Source: Chrysomallon squamiferum
Taxonomy: Eukaryota; Mollusca; Gastropoda; Neomphalida; Peltospiridae
DNA length: 22,500 nucleotides
Direction of reading: 5' to 3'
Assembly (NCBI GenBank): GCA_012295275.1
Contig: CM022672.1
Coordinates: 10,332,904 to 10,355,403, forward strand
The position numbers and the translations under genes are program-made. The notes below the pieces were generated by a model that was not told the DNA's origin, did not search any database, and saw only the letters and a list, made by a program, of their open reading frames with translations. This document shows, one piece after another, positions 11,260 to 22,194 of this stretch; the stretch's first letter is position 1, and every line of letters starts with the position of its first letter.

Positions 11260-11263
<4 letters not shown>
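9896..11263. other. Longest microsatellite-free stretch, no gene recognised
   Basis: About 1.37 kb with only short AAT, ATT and T runs (a T run near 10857-10874). A perfect 12-bp palindrome TCCATTAATGGA lies at 10007-10018. A 61-codon + frame (10343-10528) and others are chance-length and match nothing I know. Around 11060-11160 the sequence is less AT-rich, but I could not match it to a tRNA-derived SINE head with confidence. Confidence 0.5.

Positions 11264-11294
<31 letters not shown>
11264..11294. repeat. A31 homopolymer
   Basis: Thirty-one consecutive A on the + strand, directly after GTTAT. Confidence 0.95.
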
Positions 11295-11295
<1 letters not shown>

Positions 11296-11870
11296 AATTC
11301 ACGTAATAACTGTTAAAATAAAATAGTTTTTGTCGCTAAAACTAAATTTTTTAAAACACTGGTAACTGGACGGTGAAGAAACTATATCGAGAAGCGTGTA
11401 AATTCCTGTGTAATCAACAGACTTTTGATAAGAGGTGAAAGACAAGGAATTTTGAAATAAAAGGTATATTTAGACCTGCGTGTGTGTTTTTTGCTAAGCC
11501 GAAAATACCTCTGATCACGTTTTGAGGAACACTTCGTTTGTTGACTCAAACTCTGCCTCGTATGACCCCAAACAGTCGACACATGACATAGCTACAGAGG
11601 AAACTCATAAAAAAAAAAAAAAAATCAATGGAGTTTAGTTCAATTCTGTTTTGGACAGAGCGATGAAAATTAAGAAAGATTCACACTGGAAAGAAACACT
11701 TTCATAAATAGATATATTTAAATTATAAATTGAGTGTAAGTAAGTAAGAAAATAAGAAGGTAAATAAAATAATAAATTTTTAAATAATAAAGGAAAAACA
11801 AGAATATATATTTTTTTTAAAAAAAAAAAAATGGCTGGAAAGAGTTCATTCAACTTAAAGGCTAAAGTCG
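11295..11870. other. Unique sequence with short A and T runs
   Basis: No gene called. A 66-codon minus-strand frame (11382-11582) has a mixed composition without recognised motif. A T8-A13 junction lies at 11811-11831. Confidence 0.5.
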
Positions 11871-12032
11871 AAATAATAATAATAATAATAATAATAATTA
11901 TTATTATTATTATTATTATTATTATAACGATAACAATAACAATGTTTATGATGATGATAGTGATAATGATAATTATAATAACAATAACAGTAATAAAAAT
12001 AATCTTGGGGATGATGATCATCATCATTATTT
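11871..12032. repeat. AAT/TTA inverted array plus GAT/ATC palindrome
   Basis: AAT units (about 11872-11897) pass directly into TTA units (about 11898-11925), making a near-perfect inverted repeat without a spacer. It continues as AAC/GAT/AAT triplets and ends in a GATGATGATCATCATC palindrome near 12011-12028. Confidence 0.93.
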
Positions 12033-12453
12033 AAGAAGTGGAAGAATTAGAAGTAAAAAAGAAGAAATTTAGACATAACGGAACCTTGATATTTTAGTGC
12101 ATTATTTACGATTTGTCCCAAGGGACAGTAAAAATGTATTTTTATTTTAAATTCAGCGCCCTCTGGTGGAGAACTCAGACATATTTGACTTTCTCGCTGA
12201 GCCAACAGTTACGGAACACAACTCAATACACACACCGATTTGTACACAAAGCGTCAAGTGCACTCAGTCTCTAATTCGATAATTTCCGCAAACAGTCGGC
12301 AATCCTCGTCAATAAAACACTGCTATGCATAATAATTTTAAAACTCGTAATGCAGGATTAGTCGGTATTATAAATAATAATACAATAATAATAATTTTTT
12401 TTAAAAATATATGATTTAAACGAATGAAACTTATTTCAAACTTTAACAAAAAG
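12033..12453. other. Unique sequence containing a CTCF-type motif
   Basis: Mostly unique, with no coding frame of note. The segment 12150-12330 is less AT-rich than its surroundings and begins with the motif at 12155-12169. AAT and T/A runs take over after about 12370. Confidence 0.55.
12155..12169 (-). promoter_or_regulatory. Candidate CTCF binding site
   Basis: The minus strand reads CCACCAGAGGGCGCT, agreeing closely with the well-known CTCF core (CCACCAGGGGGCGC in vertebrates, and CCACTAGATGGCGC-type sites in Drosophila). CTCF is a zinc-finger chromatin architectural protein found across bilaterians. The match covers the whole core and not just a few bases. Occupancy cannot be told from sequence. 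Confidence 0.5.
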
Positions 12454-12497
<44 letters not shown>

Positions 12498-12535
12498 CTT
12501 TTAAAAATTGTATTTTTATTATTATTATTTGTTTT
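12454..12535. repeat. (TTA)n array
   Basis: A pure TTA/ATT array to about 12494, then a short spacer and another ATT patch. Confidence 0.94.
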
Positions 12536-13675
<1,140 letters not shown>

Positions 13676-13945
13676 TTACTATTATTATTATTATTTATTT
13701 ATTTATTTATCTGTATTTTATTATTATTATTATTATTATTTCTTATTTTTTTTTGTATGGCATGACTAAAGTAGTTTTGGCATCATTTGAGTTAAGTTTC
13801 TTTTTATTTTCTGCATTATATTTATTATTATTATTATTATTAAATTTATTAAAATTATTTATTTATTTATTTATTTATTTTTATTATTATGATTTTGTTG
13901 TTTTATTAAATTTATTTATTTATTTATTTTGGACTTTTACTTTGT
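13676..13945. repeat. (ATT)n and (ATTT)n mixed block
   Basis: ATT triplets and ATTT tetramers alternate in several patches, interrupted by a unique segment at about 13755-13815. Confidence 0.9.
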
Positions 13946-14286
13946 TGTTTTAAGAAAAAAACTACTTTTAGTGTCAGTTAATTAATTTATTACTATATCT
14001 ATTCATTCATTCGCCTATTTAACATCACATTCAAATCCATCAGTACGTTACTTTACATAATACCGTGCGTACGTTTGACTCAACCCACCTGTGTGCGTGT
14101 ACCTCTCTGTTTGAGTGTTACACCTGCTCTGCTGTTCCTGTCCCGGTTTACTCAAATAATCCCCTGTCCATCCAAATATTTCCTCTTTACTCTTAATCAT
14201 AACCCACAAACACAGAGACAGTCGCATATTTACACCAAGCCCCCGCTCTTTGTCTTAGCAACAGAGTTAAACCTTAATAAAAATAA
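13946..14286. other. Unique spacer, locally C-rich
   Basis: 14070-14240 is richer in C than most of the window. An 88-codon + frame (14075-14341) crosses it and ends in a poly-Asp run from the GAT array. No recognised protein. Confidence 0.5.
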
Positions 14287-14410
14287 TGATGATGATGATG
14301 ATGACGATGATAATGATGATGATGTCAAGAAGAAGAATTAACAAGAGTGTTAGAAGTCAAGCTGTCAAAATTAATAAAAATTAAGATGATGATGATGATG
14401 ATGAAGATGA
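14287..14410. repeat. Two (GAT)n arrays
   Basis: GAT triplets at 14287-14324 and again at 14385-14410, with about 60 bp of A-rich sequence between. Confidence 0.93.
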
Positions 14411-14774
14411 CAAAAAGAACGAGAAGAAATGATATAAAATTCCTATGGTAAAAATTTCTGTTTATATAAATTATGGTAATTTTTAAAATGAAATTTCTCA
14501 GTTTATGTCTTGTTTCATTATTCCCATCAAACTGTAATCTTCCTTCATGTCAAAATCATTGTAATATTGTTCTGGTATCAGTACGTTTGGTTGAACTACA
14601 ATCATAACAGAGTGGAAATTAATAAGTAATAATTATATTATTCTATATTCACAGTAATTATTATCCTTATTTTAGAGATTATTATATTTATTACTATTGT
14701 TGTTGACGCTTATTAATATGTGGCTACAATTATTACGTTTACATATATTATTTTATAAATTAATAAATAAAAGG

Positions 14775-14778
<4 letters not shown>
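14411..14778. other. AT-rich unique spacer
   Basis: No gene or significant repeat seen. Confidence 0.55.

Positions 14779-14815
<37 letters not shown>
14779..14815. repeat. T37 homopolymer
   Basis: Thirty-seven consecutive T on + (A37 on -), the longest T run of the window. Confidence 0.95.
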
Positions 14816-14905
14816 CTTAATTCAGTATCAAATAGAACCTAATTTAATTAACTGACTTTATTTTAGATCGTGGAACACACGCACTCACCTCCATACACAT
14901 ACATA

Positions 14906-15040
<135 letters not shown>

Positions 15041-15253
15041 ACACACATGGACATACACCCCAAAAAAGCTTTAAAAATCTAAACGCTTAGGAATAAAAAT
15101 TACAACTATTTCCTTTACCCTCGGGTTTACTTTTCCCGACCCCTCATTTTTTTCTCCGCCAGGCTTCCGTTACACTTACATACCTACATACTTCCTGTAC
15201 CTGAAATAAAACCCCACACACAGACTGGACATCAAAGACTGGACACGTGAGGG

Positions 15254-15286
<33 letters not shown>

Positions 15287-15781
15287 CCACAACATCACTA
15301 CACCATTATATCTTCTCACCCCCTCTATCCCCTCTATTTTCGGAACTCCCCCACCCGCCAGTTTTTCCCTTTAAATAAATTAAAATTTAAACAAAACTGT
15401 CTTCTTTCATCAGAGTATCCGCTTGTAGTAAGCCACTGGTACAAGCTTGTTGTGGGTAACGACTCCCCATTCACACCTGTGTCCCCGCCCAAGCTGTATT
15501 ATTGACACGTACTCTTCAGTGTTTGAACTGAAACAGAGCACAGACATCTTCCAGTTGTTGTTGTTTTTGTTTTTTTTACTTCTGTGAACTTCGTCCAGGG
15601 AGGTGATGGGAGGGGGTAGGGGGCGGGGGTGTTTTTAAGGACATTTATTTAAGCATTTCATTGTCTATAGGATTTTGGACTCTCTTTGTTTGTACACGCT
15701 TTGAACTTTGGTGAAAGGGGGGAAATTAAATAGAGATAATGTTGCTTAATTTAAATTATATATATATAAGAATGGGAGTGT
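15041..15781. other. Unique sequence, comparatively C-rich in part, with A28 tract
   Basis: 15110-15520 is comparatively C-rich on + and lacks microsatellites apart from A28 at 15254-15281. A 10-bp direct repeat (AGACTGGACA at 15222 and 15236) and an AATAAA at about 15204 precede the A28. A G-rich patch with several G3-G5 runs lies at 15599-15632. No gene is recognised. Confidence 0.5.
15599..15632 (+). other. G-rich patch, possible G-quadruplex
   Basis: Several runs of three to five G lie within about 35 bp (GGGAGG, GGGAGGGGG, GGGGGCGGGGG), fitting the simple G-quadruplex pattern of four G-runs with short loops. It is the only such site I noticed. Confidence 0.6.
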
Positions 15782-16060
15782 TTACTTATTTATTTATTTA
15801 TTTTTTTTTTTTTTTTTTTTTATAAAATTTTTTTTTATTTTATATTATATTATATTATATAATATTATATTATATATTATATTACATTATGTTACATTAT
15901 ATTGTATTATATTATATTACGTTACATTACATTACATCACACTGCATTACATTACATTACATTACATTACATTACATTATATTATATTATATTAGGTTAT
16001 ATTATATTATATATTTATTTTAATTTTATTTAATTTATTTTTTATTTTAATTTTTTTATA
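15782..16060. repeat. ATTT, T20 and ATTAT/ATTAC pentamer block
   Basis: ATTT units lead to T20 (15801-15820), more T-rich sequence, then ATTAT pentamers from about 15840. These give way to ATTAC and then revert to ATTAT near 15975. T-rich sequence follows. Confidence 0.9.
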
Positions 16061-16300
16061 TTTTTATTTGCTGTACGCTGAGTACTACACTACACATATG
16101 ATTGTTCTAAAACTATTACATCCCGAAATCAGGTCAGAGTAACCGATATTTTGTCTTACAACAACTTAATGACAGAATCAAGGACGAAGATTCTTTTTAT
16201 CTCCAGTATAGATTCATTTTACTAATATTGATTGCTTTGTACGTCCAGCAGTGTTTTCAAAACAGCCGGTTATGTATGTGATATTATGAAGAATGTGTGA
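16061..16300. other. Unique spacer
   Basis: No gene or repeat of note. Confidence 0.5.
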
Positions 16301-16503
16301 CAGTTTGTGTGTGGGTGTCTATATGTATGTGTGTTTGTATGTATGTACGTACGTACGTATGTATGTACTTTAGGATTTTTAATATTCTCTGTCTTATATT
16401 AGACTCTTCACATAGACAATATTCGGGAATGCACTGGCGCAGGAGGACAAAGTCCAATCACGACCTCACAAACCCGTTATATGTATGTATGTATGATTCT
16501 ATG

Positions 16504-16535
<32 letters not shown>

Positions 16536-16765
16536 ATTCTATGTATATATGTAAGTATGTATGTATGTATGTATGTATGTATGATTCTATGTATATATGT
16601 AAATATGTATGTATGTGTGTGTGTTTGTATGCATGTATGTGTGTGTATGTATTTATTTATATGTAGTTATATGTGTAGGTATGATGTGAGCATGTAAGTA
16701 TATATGTGTATGTATAAGTGTGTGTTTTTGTGTATGTATGTATGTTTATATGAGTAATTTATGAT
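16301..16765. repeat. (ATGT)n arrays with a GATTCT-marked higher-order unit
   Basis: Short GT/ATGT stretch at 16303-16367, a unique interval, then ATGT from about 16480. Within the latter, GATTCTATGTATATATGTA occurs at 16495, 16535 and 16583 (spacings of 40 and 48 bp, both multiples of four). Irregular GT/ATGT units continue to about 16750. Confidence 0.9.
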
Positions 16766-16771
16766 TTGTGT

Positions 16772-16850
16772 TATCATCATCACCATTATTATAATTATAG
16801 TTTAATATTATTAAAATCATCATCATCAGTAGTAGCAGTATTATTATAAG
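16772..16850. repeat. Short ATC, ATT and AGT triplet patches
   Basis: ATC and ATT triplets with an AGTAGTAGCAGT patch near 16828-16840. Confidence 0.8.
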
Positions 16851-16913
16851 TGTTACTGGTATTATTAATTTTTTCTCTTCAGTACGTTAAAGCGATAGCT
16901 TTCTCATTAACCC

Positions 16914-17329
<416 letters not shown>

Positions 17330-17830
17330 TTTAAAAAAATTCAATGTCGCGATAAGGCATCTTCGACGAATCTACGTTTATTAAAAATGAAACTTCAGTA
17401 TTAAACTTTAATCCTTCAAGCATGTGACATTGTTTGAGATAGTCGCTCGATAAACTGCGTGTAAACAAGCGAGCGAACATCTCTCTTTCACTTCAAACAG
17501 CGACAGAGAACTCGGAGGAAGTGAACGGCCAGTGAGTTTAGACAAACAAAGCGGGGACAACACAGCCAACACTTTTATGTACGGTTCGTGTGTGAGTTTT
17601 TTTTTTTTTTTTCTTCTTCTTCTCTTAGTTTCGTATTCGCCGATGTTGACGCCGTAACCAGGTATCGCCAGCTCTGATTGGTCAGCAGGCTTTCAAGTGA
17701 CAACACTTTCATGTGACTAAAGTATCTTTGCCAATCGACAGCGGTTTTGTTCTGTTCGCGGTTTACAATCGATTAGGTTCGCCTCTGAATTCAGTCTCTG
17801 GAGTTCGTTTTCACCTGGGTTTGGGGATTT
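17330..17830. promoter_or_regulatory. Non-repetitive CpG-containing island with opposed CCAAT boxes
   Basis: Except for T16 at 17597-17612 and a short CTT run, this block is complex and rich in CpG compared with its neighbours. It carries a minus-strand CCAATCAG (NF-Y-type, ATTGG at 17677-17681) and a plus-strand CCAATCG (CCAAT at 17731-17735) about 55 bp apart, plus a forkhead-type GTAAACA at 17461-17467. These motifs are short, so the call is tentative. A 109-codon + frame (17713-18042) crosses an A21 tract and is not gene-like. Confidence 0.35.
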
Positions 17831-17837
17831 TTTTAAT

Positions 17838-18235
17838 AAAAAAAAAAAAAAAAAAAAAGAAAGATTTATTTATATATTTCTTGCTCACAACAATTACATT
17901 CGACATTTCAAGTGTTATCGGTGGACTAAAAGCGTGGAAAACTGATAAACATAATATAAAACAACATATATTATGTACTGAAGGAAAACAAAGCAAAACA
18001 AATATTGAGAAATATTACAAGTGTTTTGTGATACAGTTGTGAATTTCTTTACTATATTCGGTTGTGATTAATTACTTTGAACAGGTAAGTAAAATGATCA
18101 GATTGTAATTGTTCTTACCTGTGTGAAATATCTGCGTTATGCTTCAGGTAGGAAAGTAATTAATTACGACAACAAATTATATTTTATTTAAATAAAGTTT
18201 TATTCAAAGATAAATATGTTTAAAATGTTTGTGTT
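17838..18235. other. A21 tract followed by unique AT-rich sequence
   Basis: A21 at 17838-17858, preceded by AATAAA overlapping the run. Between 18081 and 18151 there are three CAGGTA-type motifs, two of them forming a 9-bp inverted repeat (see findings). No gene called. Confidence 0.5.
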
Positions 18236-18270
18236 TTATCAAGTAAATTATTATTATTATTACTTCAATC

Positions 18271-18294
18271 ACCACTACTACTACTACTACTTCC

Positions 18295-18326
<32 letters not shown>

Positions 18327-18584
18327 TATTACTACTACTACTGCTACAAAACTACTATTTCTACTTTTACTAGTATACTGCTACCAGTATTACTACTATT
18401 ACCATTACTGATATTGTTATTATTATTATTAGTGTTGTTACTACTACTTCTGCTGTTGCTGCTACTTCTGCTGCTACTACTACTACTACTACTACTATGG
18501 TGTAATAGCGAAACAGAGTACTACTAAGCTACAACACTATTATTATCGTTACTGTTGCTGTAGCTGTTTTGTCATTGTTCTGAA

Positions 18585-18623
<39 letters not shown>

Positions 18624-18658
18624 CATCATCATCATCATTATTATTATCATCATCGTCA
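18271..18658. repeat. (TAC)n, GCT and TTA/ATC triplet arrays
   Basis: TAC/ACT triplets at 18271-18349 and 18378-18497 with GCT variants, then a spacer, then TTA at about 18587-18621 followed by ATC/ATT to 18658. The frames encode poly-Tyr or poly-Leu artefacts. Confidence 0.93.
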
Positions 18659-18885
18659 GTATTATTTTTTTCAGAGACCTATTTAATTTTTTTTTATTAT
18701 AGTTATTTCTTTTACATTCACTTTTTTCTTGTTTTTAAAAAAAAAAAAAAAAAAAAAAAAAGCAAAAACGAAAGAAATGATTTTTCTTATAAAATTATAA
18801 TCGCCATTATAAAACAGTACTTCAACAAAACTGAAAAATTATTCTGAAATATAATTCTAAATATTGCTAAATAAAACATCACCTT
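18659..18885. other. AT-rich spacer with A25
   Basis: A25 lies at 18737-18761, preceded by a T-rich stretch. No gene seen. Confidence 0.55.
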
Positions 18886-18888
18886 CGG

Positions 18889-18976
18889 CAAACACACACA
18901 CGCACACACAAACACTCTTACGCACACACACAAACACATACTCTCATACACAAACACATACACACACACACACAAA
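18889..18976. repeat. (CA)n interrupted array
   Basis: CACACA units broken by CG, AA and CTCTTA/CTCATA insertions. Confidence 0.9.
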
Positions 18977-19013
18977 TACATATGTGTAATATTATTCCTC
19001 TCTGGCTCATTTT

Positions 19014-19740
19014 GATTTCTCACTTTCTCCTTTTTATTCTCTCAATTTTCAGTCTCTGATTTCTCACTTTCTCCTTTCTACATTCTCTTAAATCTCTGTC
19101 TTTGATTTCTCACTTTCTCCTTTCTACATTCTCTCAATTCTCAGTCTTTGATTTCTCACTTTCTCCTTTCTACATTCTCTTAAATCTCTGTCTTTGATTT
19201 CTCACTTTCTCCTTTCTACATTCTCTCAATTCTCAGTCTTTGATTTCTCACTTTCTCCTTTCTACATTCTCTTAAATCTCTGTCTTTGATTTCTCACTTT
19301 CTCCTTTCTACATTCTCTCAATTCTCAGTCTTTGATTTCTCACTTTCTCCTTTCTACATTCTCTTAAATCTCTGTCTTTGATTTCTCACTTTCTCCTTTC
19401 TACATTCTCTCAATTCTCAGTCTTTGATTTCTCACTTTCTCCTTTCTACATTCTCTTAAATCTCTGTCTTTGATTTCTCACTTTCTCCTTTCTACATTCT
19501 CTCAATTCTCAGTCTTTGATTTCTCACTTTCTCCTTTCTATATTCTCTTAAATCTCTGTCTCTGACTTCTCAATTTCTTCTTTCCACTCTCTCAATTCTC
19601 AGTCTTTGATTTCTTTTTTTTTTCCTTTCTACTCTCTCTCAATTCTCACTCTGATTTCTCACTTTCTCCTTTCTACATTCTCTTAATTCTCTGTCTTTGA
19701 TTTCTCTTTCTTCTTTCTACTCTCTCTCAGTTCTTTTCTG
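19014..19740 (+). repeat. 46-bp minisatellite in 92-bp dimers
   Basis: About 15.5 tandem monomers starting GATTTCTCACTTTCTCC. Monomer starts are 19014, 19058, 19104, 19150, 19196, 19242, 19288, 19334, 19380, 19426, 19472, 19518, 19564, 19608, 19653 and 19699. Two types alternate. Type A ends TTAAATCTCTGTCTTT and type B ends TCAATTCTCAGTCTTT, differing at three positions. From 19058 to 19517 five A-B dimers of 92 bp are identical by eye. The edge monomers (first and last four or five) are diverged and of 44-46 bp. The length is not a multiple of three, so the array is not coding. Identical central dimers with worn edges indicate recent expansion or homogenisation of the dimer. Confidence 0.97.
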
Positions 19741-19880
19741 CTTTCTTTCTCCTCTTTTCCGCTCTCTTACTTCAGTCTCTCCTCTTCTCTTTCCTTCTCC
19801 ATTAACGTCTTCTCTCTCCCTCCGTCTCTCCCTCTCTCTCTCTCTGTTTCTCTCTCTCTCTCTGTCTCTCTCTCTCTCTC
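19741..19880 (+). repeat. Pyrimidine-rich TC tract
   Basis: Degenerate CT/CTT sequence joining the minisatellite to the duplicated block. Confidence 0.85.
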
Positions 19881-20394
<514 letters not shown>

Positions 20395-20470
20395 ACTCAA
20401 ACACCCACACATTTTTCTTCGCTTTTCATCACTGTAACTGTCTGTCTAATGTACGTACGTATCTGTATCC

Positions 20471-20492
20471 TTTTTTTTTTTTTTTTTTTTTT
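20471..20492. repeat. T22 homopolymer
   Basis: Twenty-two consecutive T, closing the pyrimidine-rich domain. Confidence 0.95.
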
Positions 20493-21118
20493 AATTCATT
20501 TTCTCGACGTTAACGCGATACTCATATGAAATGACTAGGTAAGTATCGTTTCGCTATAGTCACAATCGTCATTCGCTACTGGCTGTGTCTTATGCAACAG
20601 GTATGTTTTGTGTTTCAACACACACCTTTGACGCGTTTGTCGTGTTTGTCGCGCATGTATCAATGTGTCGGATATCTAGTATCGGACAAAACAGACAGCT
20701 TATTAAATATTATCTCCAGACCGTGAAATCAAAACGCAGATTAAAAATAGGTGTCGAGTTTCTTCTCTACAATAAGCCCTTTCTGCCCTTATAAAAAAAA
20801 AAATCTTTATTGGCCTGTCGATAGGCGTGTAAAAGTTTTGAATTCCCATATTCATCAATGTTTGGTCAGCTATTTTGTACTGGGAAGAGGGGAAAATTGG
20901 CTGCACGAGAGAAGAGAAATGATTTTTTTGTTGTTAAAATAGGAGTATAAAAGAACATTTTTTTTATATATATACAGTATATAGGTAAATATAAACAGAT
21001 TAATTTACGTGTGACAAATTACTTGAAAACACCTCTAAACTTAAAGCTGGTAGTTTACAGTGTAATTTAAAATGTGAGTATATGCGTGTCTGTAAACATG
21101 CGGGTTTTTTTTATAAAT
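20493..21118. other. Unique sequence, no gene recognised
   Basis: Non-repetitive. Contains good splice-donor matches at TAG/GTAAGTATC (GT at 20539-20540) and CAG/GTATG near 20599-20606. Short open frames (60-70 codons) on both strands match nothing I recognise and overlap each other. Confidence 0.5.
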
Positions 21119-21228
21119 GAATGTATGTGTGTGTGTGTGTGTGTATGTATTGATATATGTATGTATATGTGCGTGCGTGTGTGTGTATGTGCGTATATAT
21201 GACCTTATGTGTGTGTAATATGTGTACA
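21119..21228. repeat. (GT)n / ATGT irregular array
   Basis: GT dinucleotides with ATGT, TATA and GCGT variants. Confidence 0.9.
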
Positions 21229-21293
21229 TAATCTTTAATCAATAATATTGTACTGAGATATTTATTATATTTGTTTTTACAATTTTATTGGTC

Positions 21294-21353
21294 TTGTTGT
21301 TGTTGTTGATATTATTATTATTACCATCATCATCATCATTATCATTATCATCA

Positions 21354-21384
<31 letters not shown>

Positions 21385-21452
21385 CATCATCATTATCATC
21401 ATCATTATTATTATCATCATCATCTTCATTATTATTATTATTATTATTATTA
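21294..21452. repeat. (GTT)n, (ATT)n and (ATC)n alternating array
   Basis: GTT units first, then alternating ATT and ATC blocks to 21452. The frames encode poly-Asn/Asp (-) and poly-Leu/Ser (+) artefacts. Confidence 0.95.
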
Positions 21453-22153
21453 AAATTGTTTTTTACTAGGGTATTTTTTCTCTCACTCTCATGAAACAAT
21501 CGCTTTTATTAAATTAAGAGCAAATTTTAACTACTGAATTTAAAAAAATAAATAAAAATAACATAAATATTTATATTAAAATGCGACGACAATTCCATTT
21601 CCTTCATTACAAAATGTCTCCTTTCTGTTTCTGCTGGCAGACTCGTCAGTTCTCGATTCAGCCCGCCAAATATGTTTTTTTTTTTTTTTTTTAATTTTGC
21701 CACGAAAGATAACTCTTCGTTTACGTTAAATTTCTTGTCTCCCTTCTTGTCCGGCATTCTGGTCACGCGAGTTTTGTCGAGTCTTGTACCCAGATTAAAT
21801 CAGCTTAACTTTACAAGAATTGTGTAATCTGTTGACACTATTTCATGTTTTCTTTCTGAAACTCAAGCCTCTATGTGAACATTTTAATGAATATTTAAGG
21901 AAAAAAGCCGTAATTGTAGATATAATAACTGTCACGCATAAACAGCACTCAATGGCTGCGGTTTTTTTTTTTTTTAAAAGTGTCACAGCGTAAATCCATC
22001 ATACTTGACGTCTTCGTTTAATTAAAACTTATACCTCAATGGTGCACGGTGACAGAATATTTCAAAAAAAGAAAATCCTTTAAGCTTTTGTTAGGTGTTA
22101 ATAACATTTTTCTTTATACCTGATGTTTGGGGAGTTTTTTGAGAATAAAGATG
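21453..22153. other. Unique AT-rich sequence with T18 tract
   Basis: T18 lies at 21675-21692 and a T run at about 21962-21975. A 79-codon minus-strand frame (21527-21766) crosses the T18 as poly-Lys and is not gene-like. No gene recognised. Confidence 0.5.

Positions 22154-22192
<39 letters not shown>
22154..22192 (+). repeat. A39 homopolymer, preceded by AATAAA
   Basis: The longest A run of the window. An AATAAA hexamer at about 22144-22149 sits a few bases upstream, as in a retroposed polyadenylated transcript. GATG occurs directly on both sides of the run. No 5' end or target-site duplication could be found. Confidence 0.85.

Positions 22193-22194
<2 letters not shown>

Noticed and set aside
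14075-14341. 88-codon + frame ending in poly-Asp
   Set aside because: The Asp run is the GAT array. The preceding part has no recognised domain and no homology I can name.
17713-18042. 109-codon + frame beginning in the second island
   Set aside because: It runs through an A21 tract as poly-Lys and shows no domain; frame continuity across a variable homopolymer is not credible.
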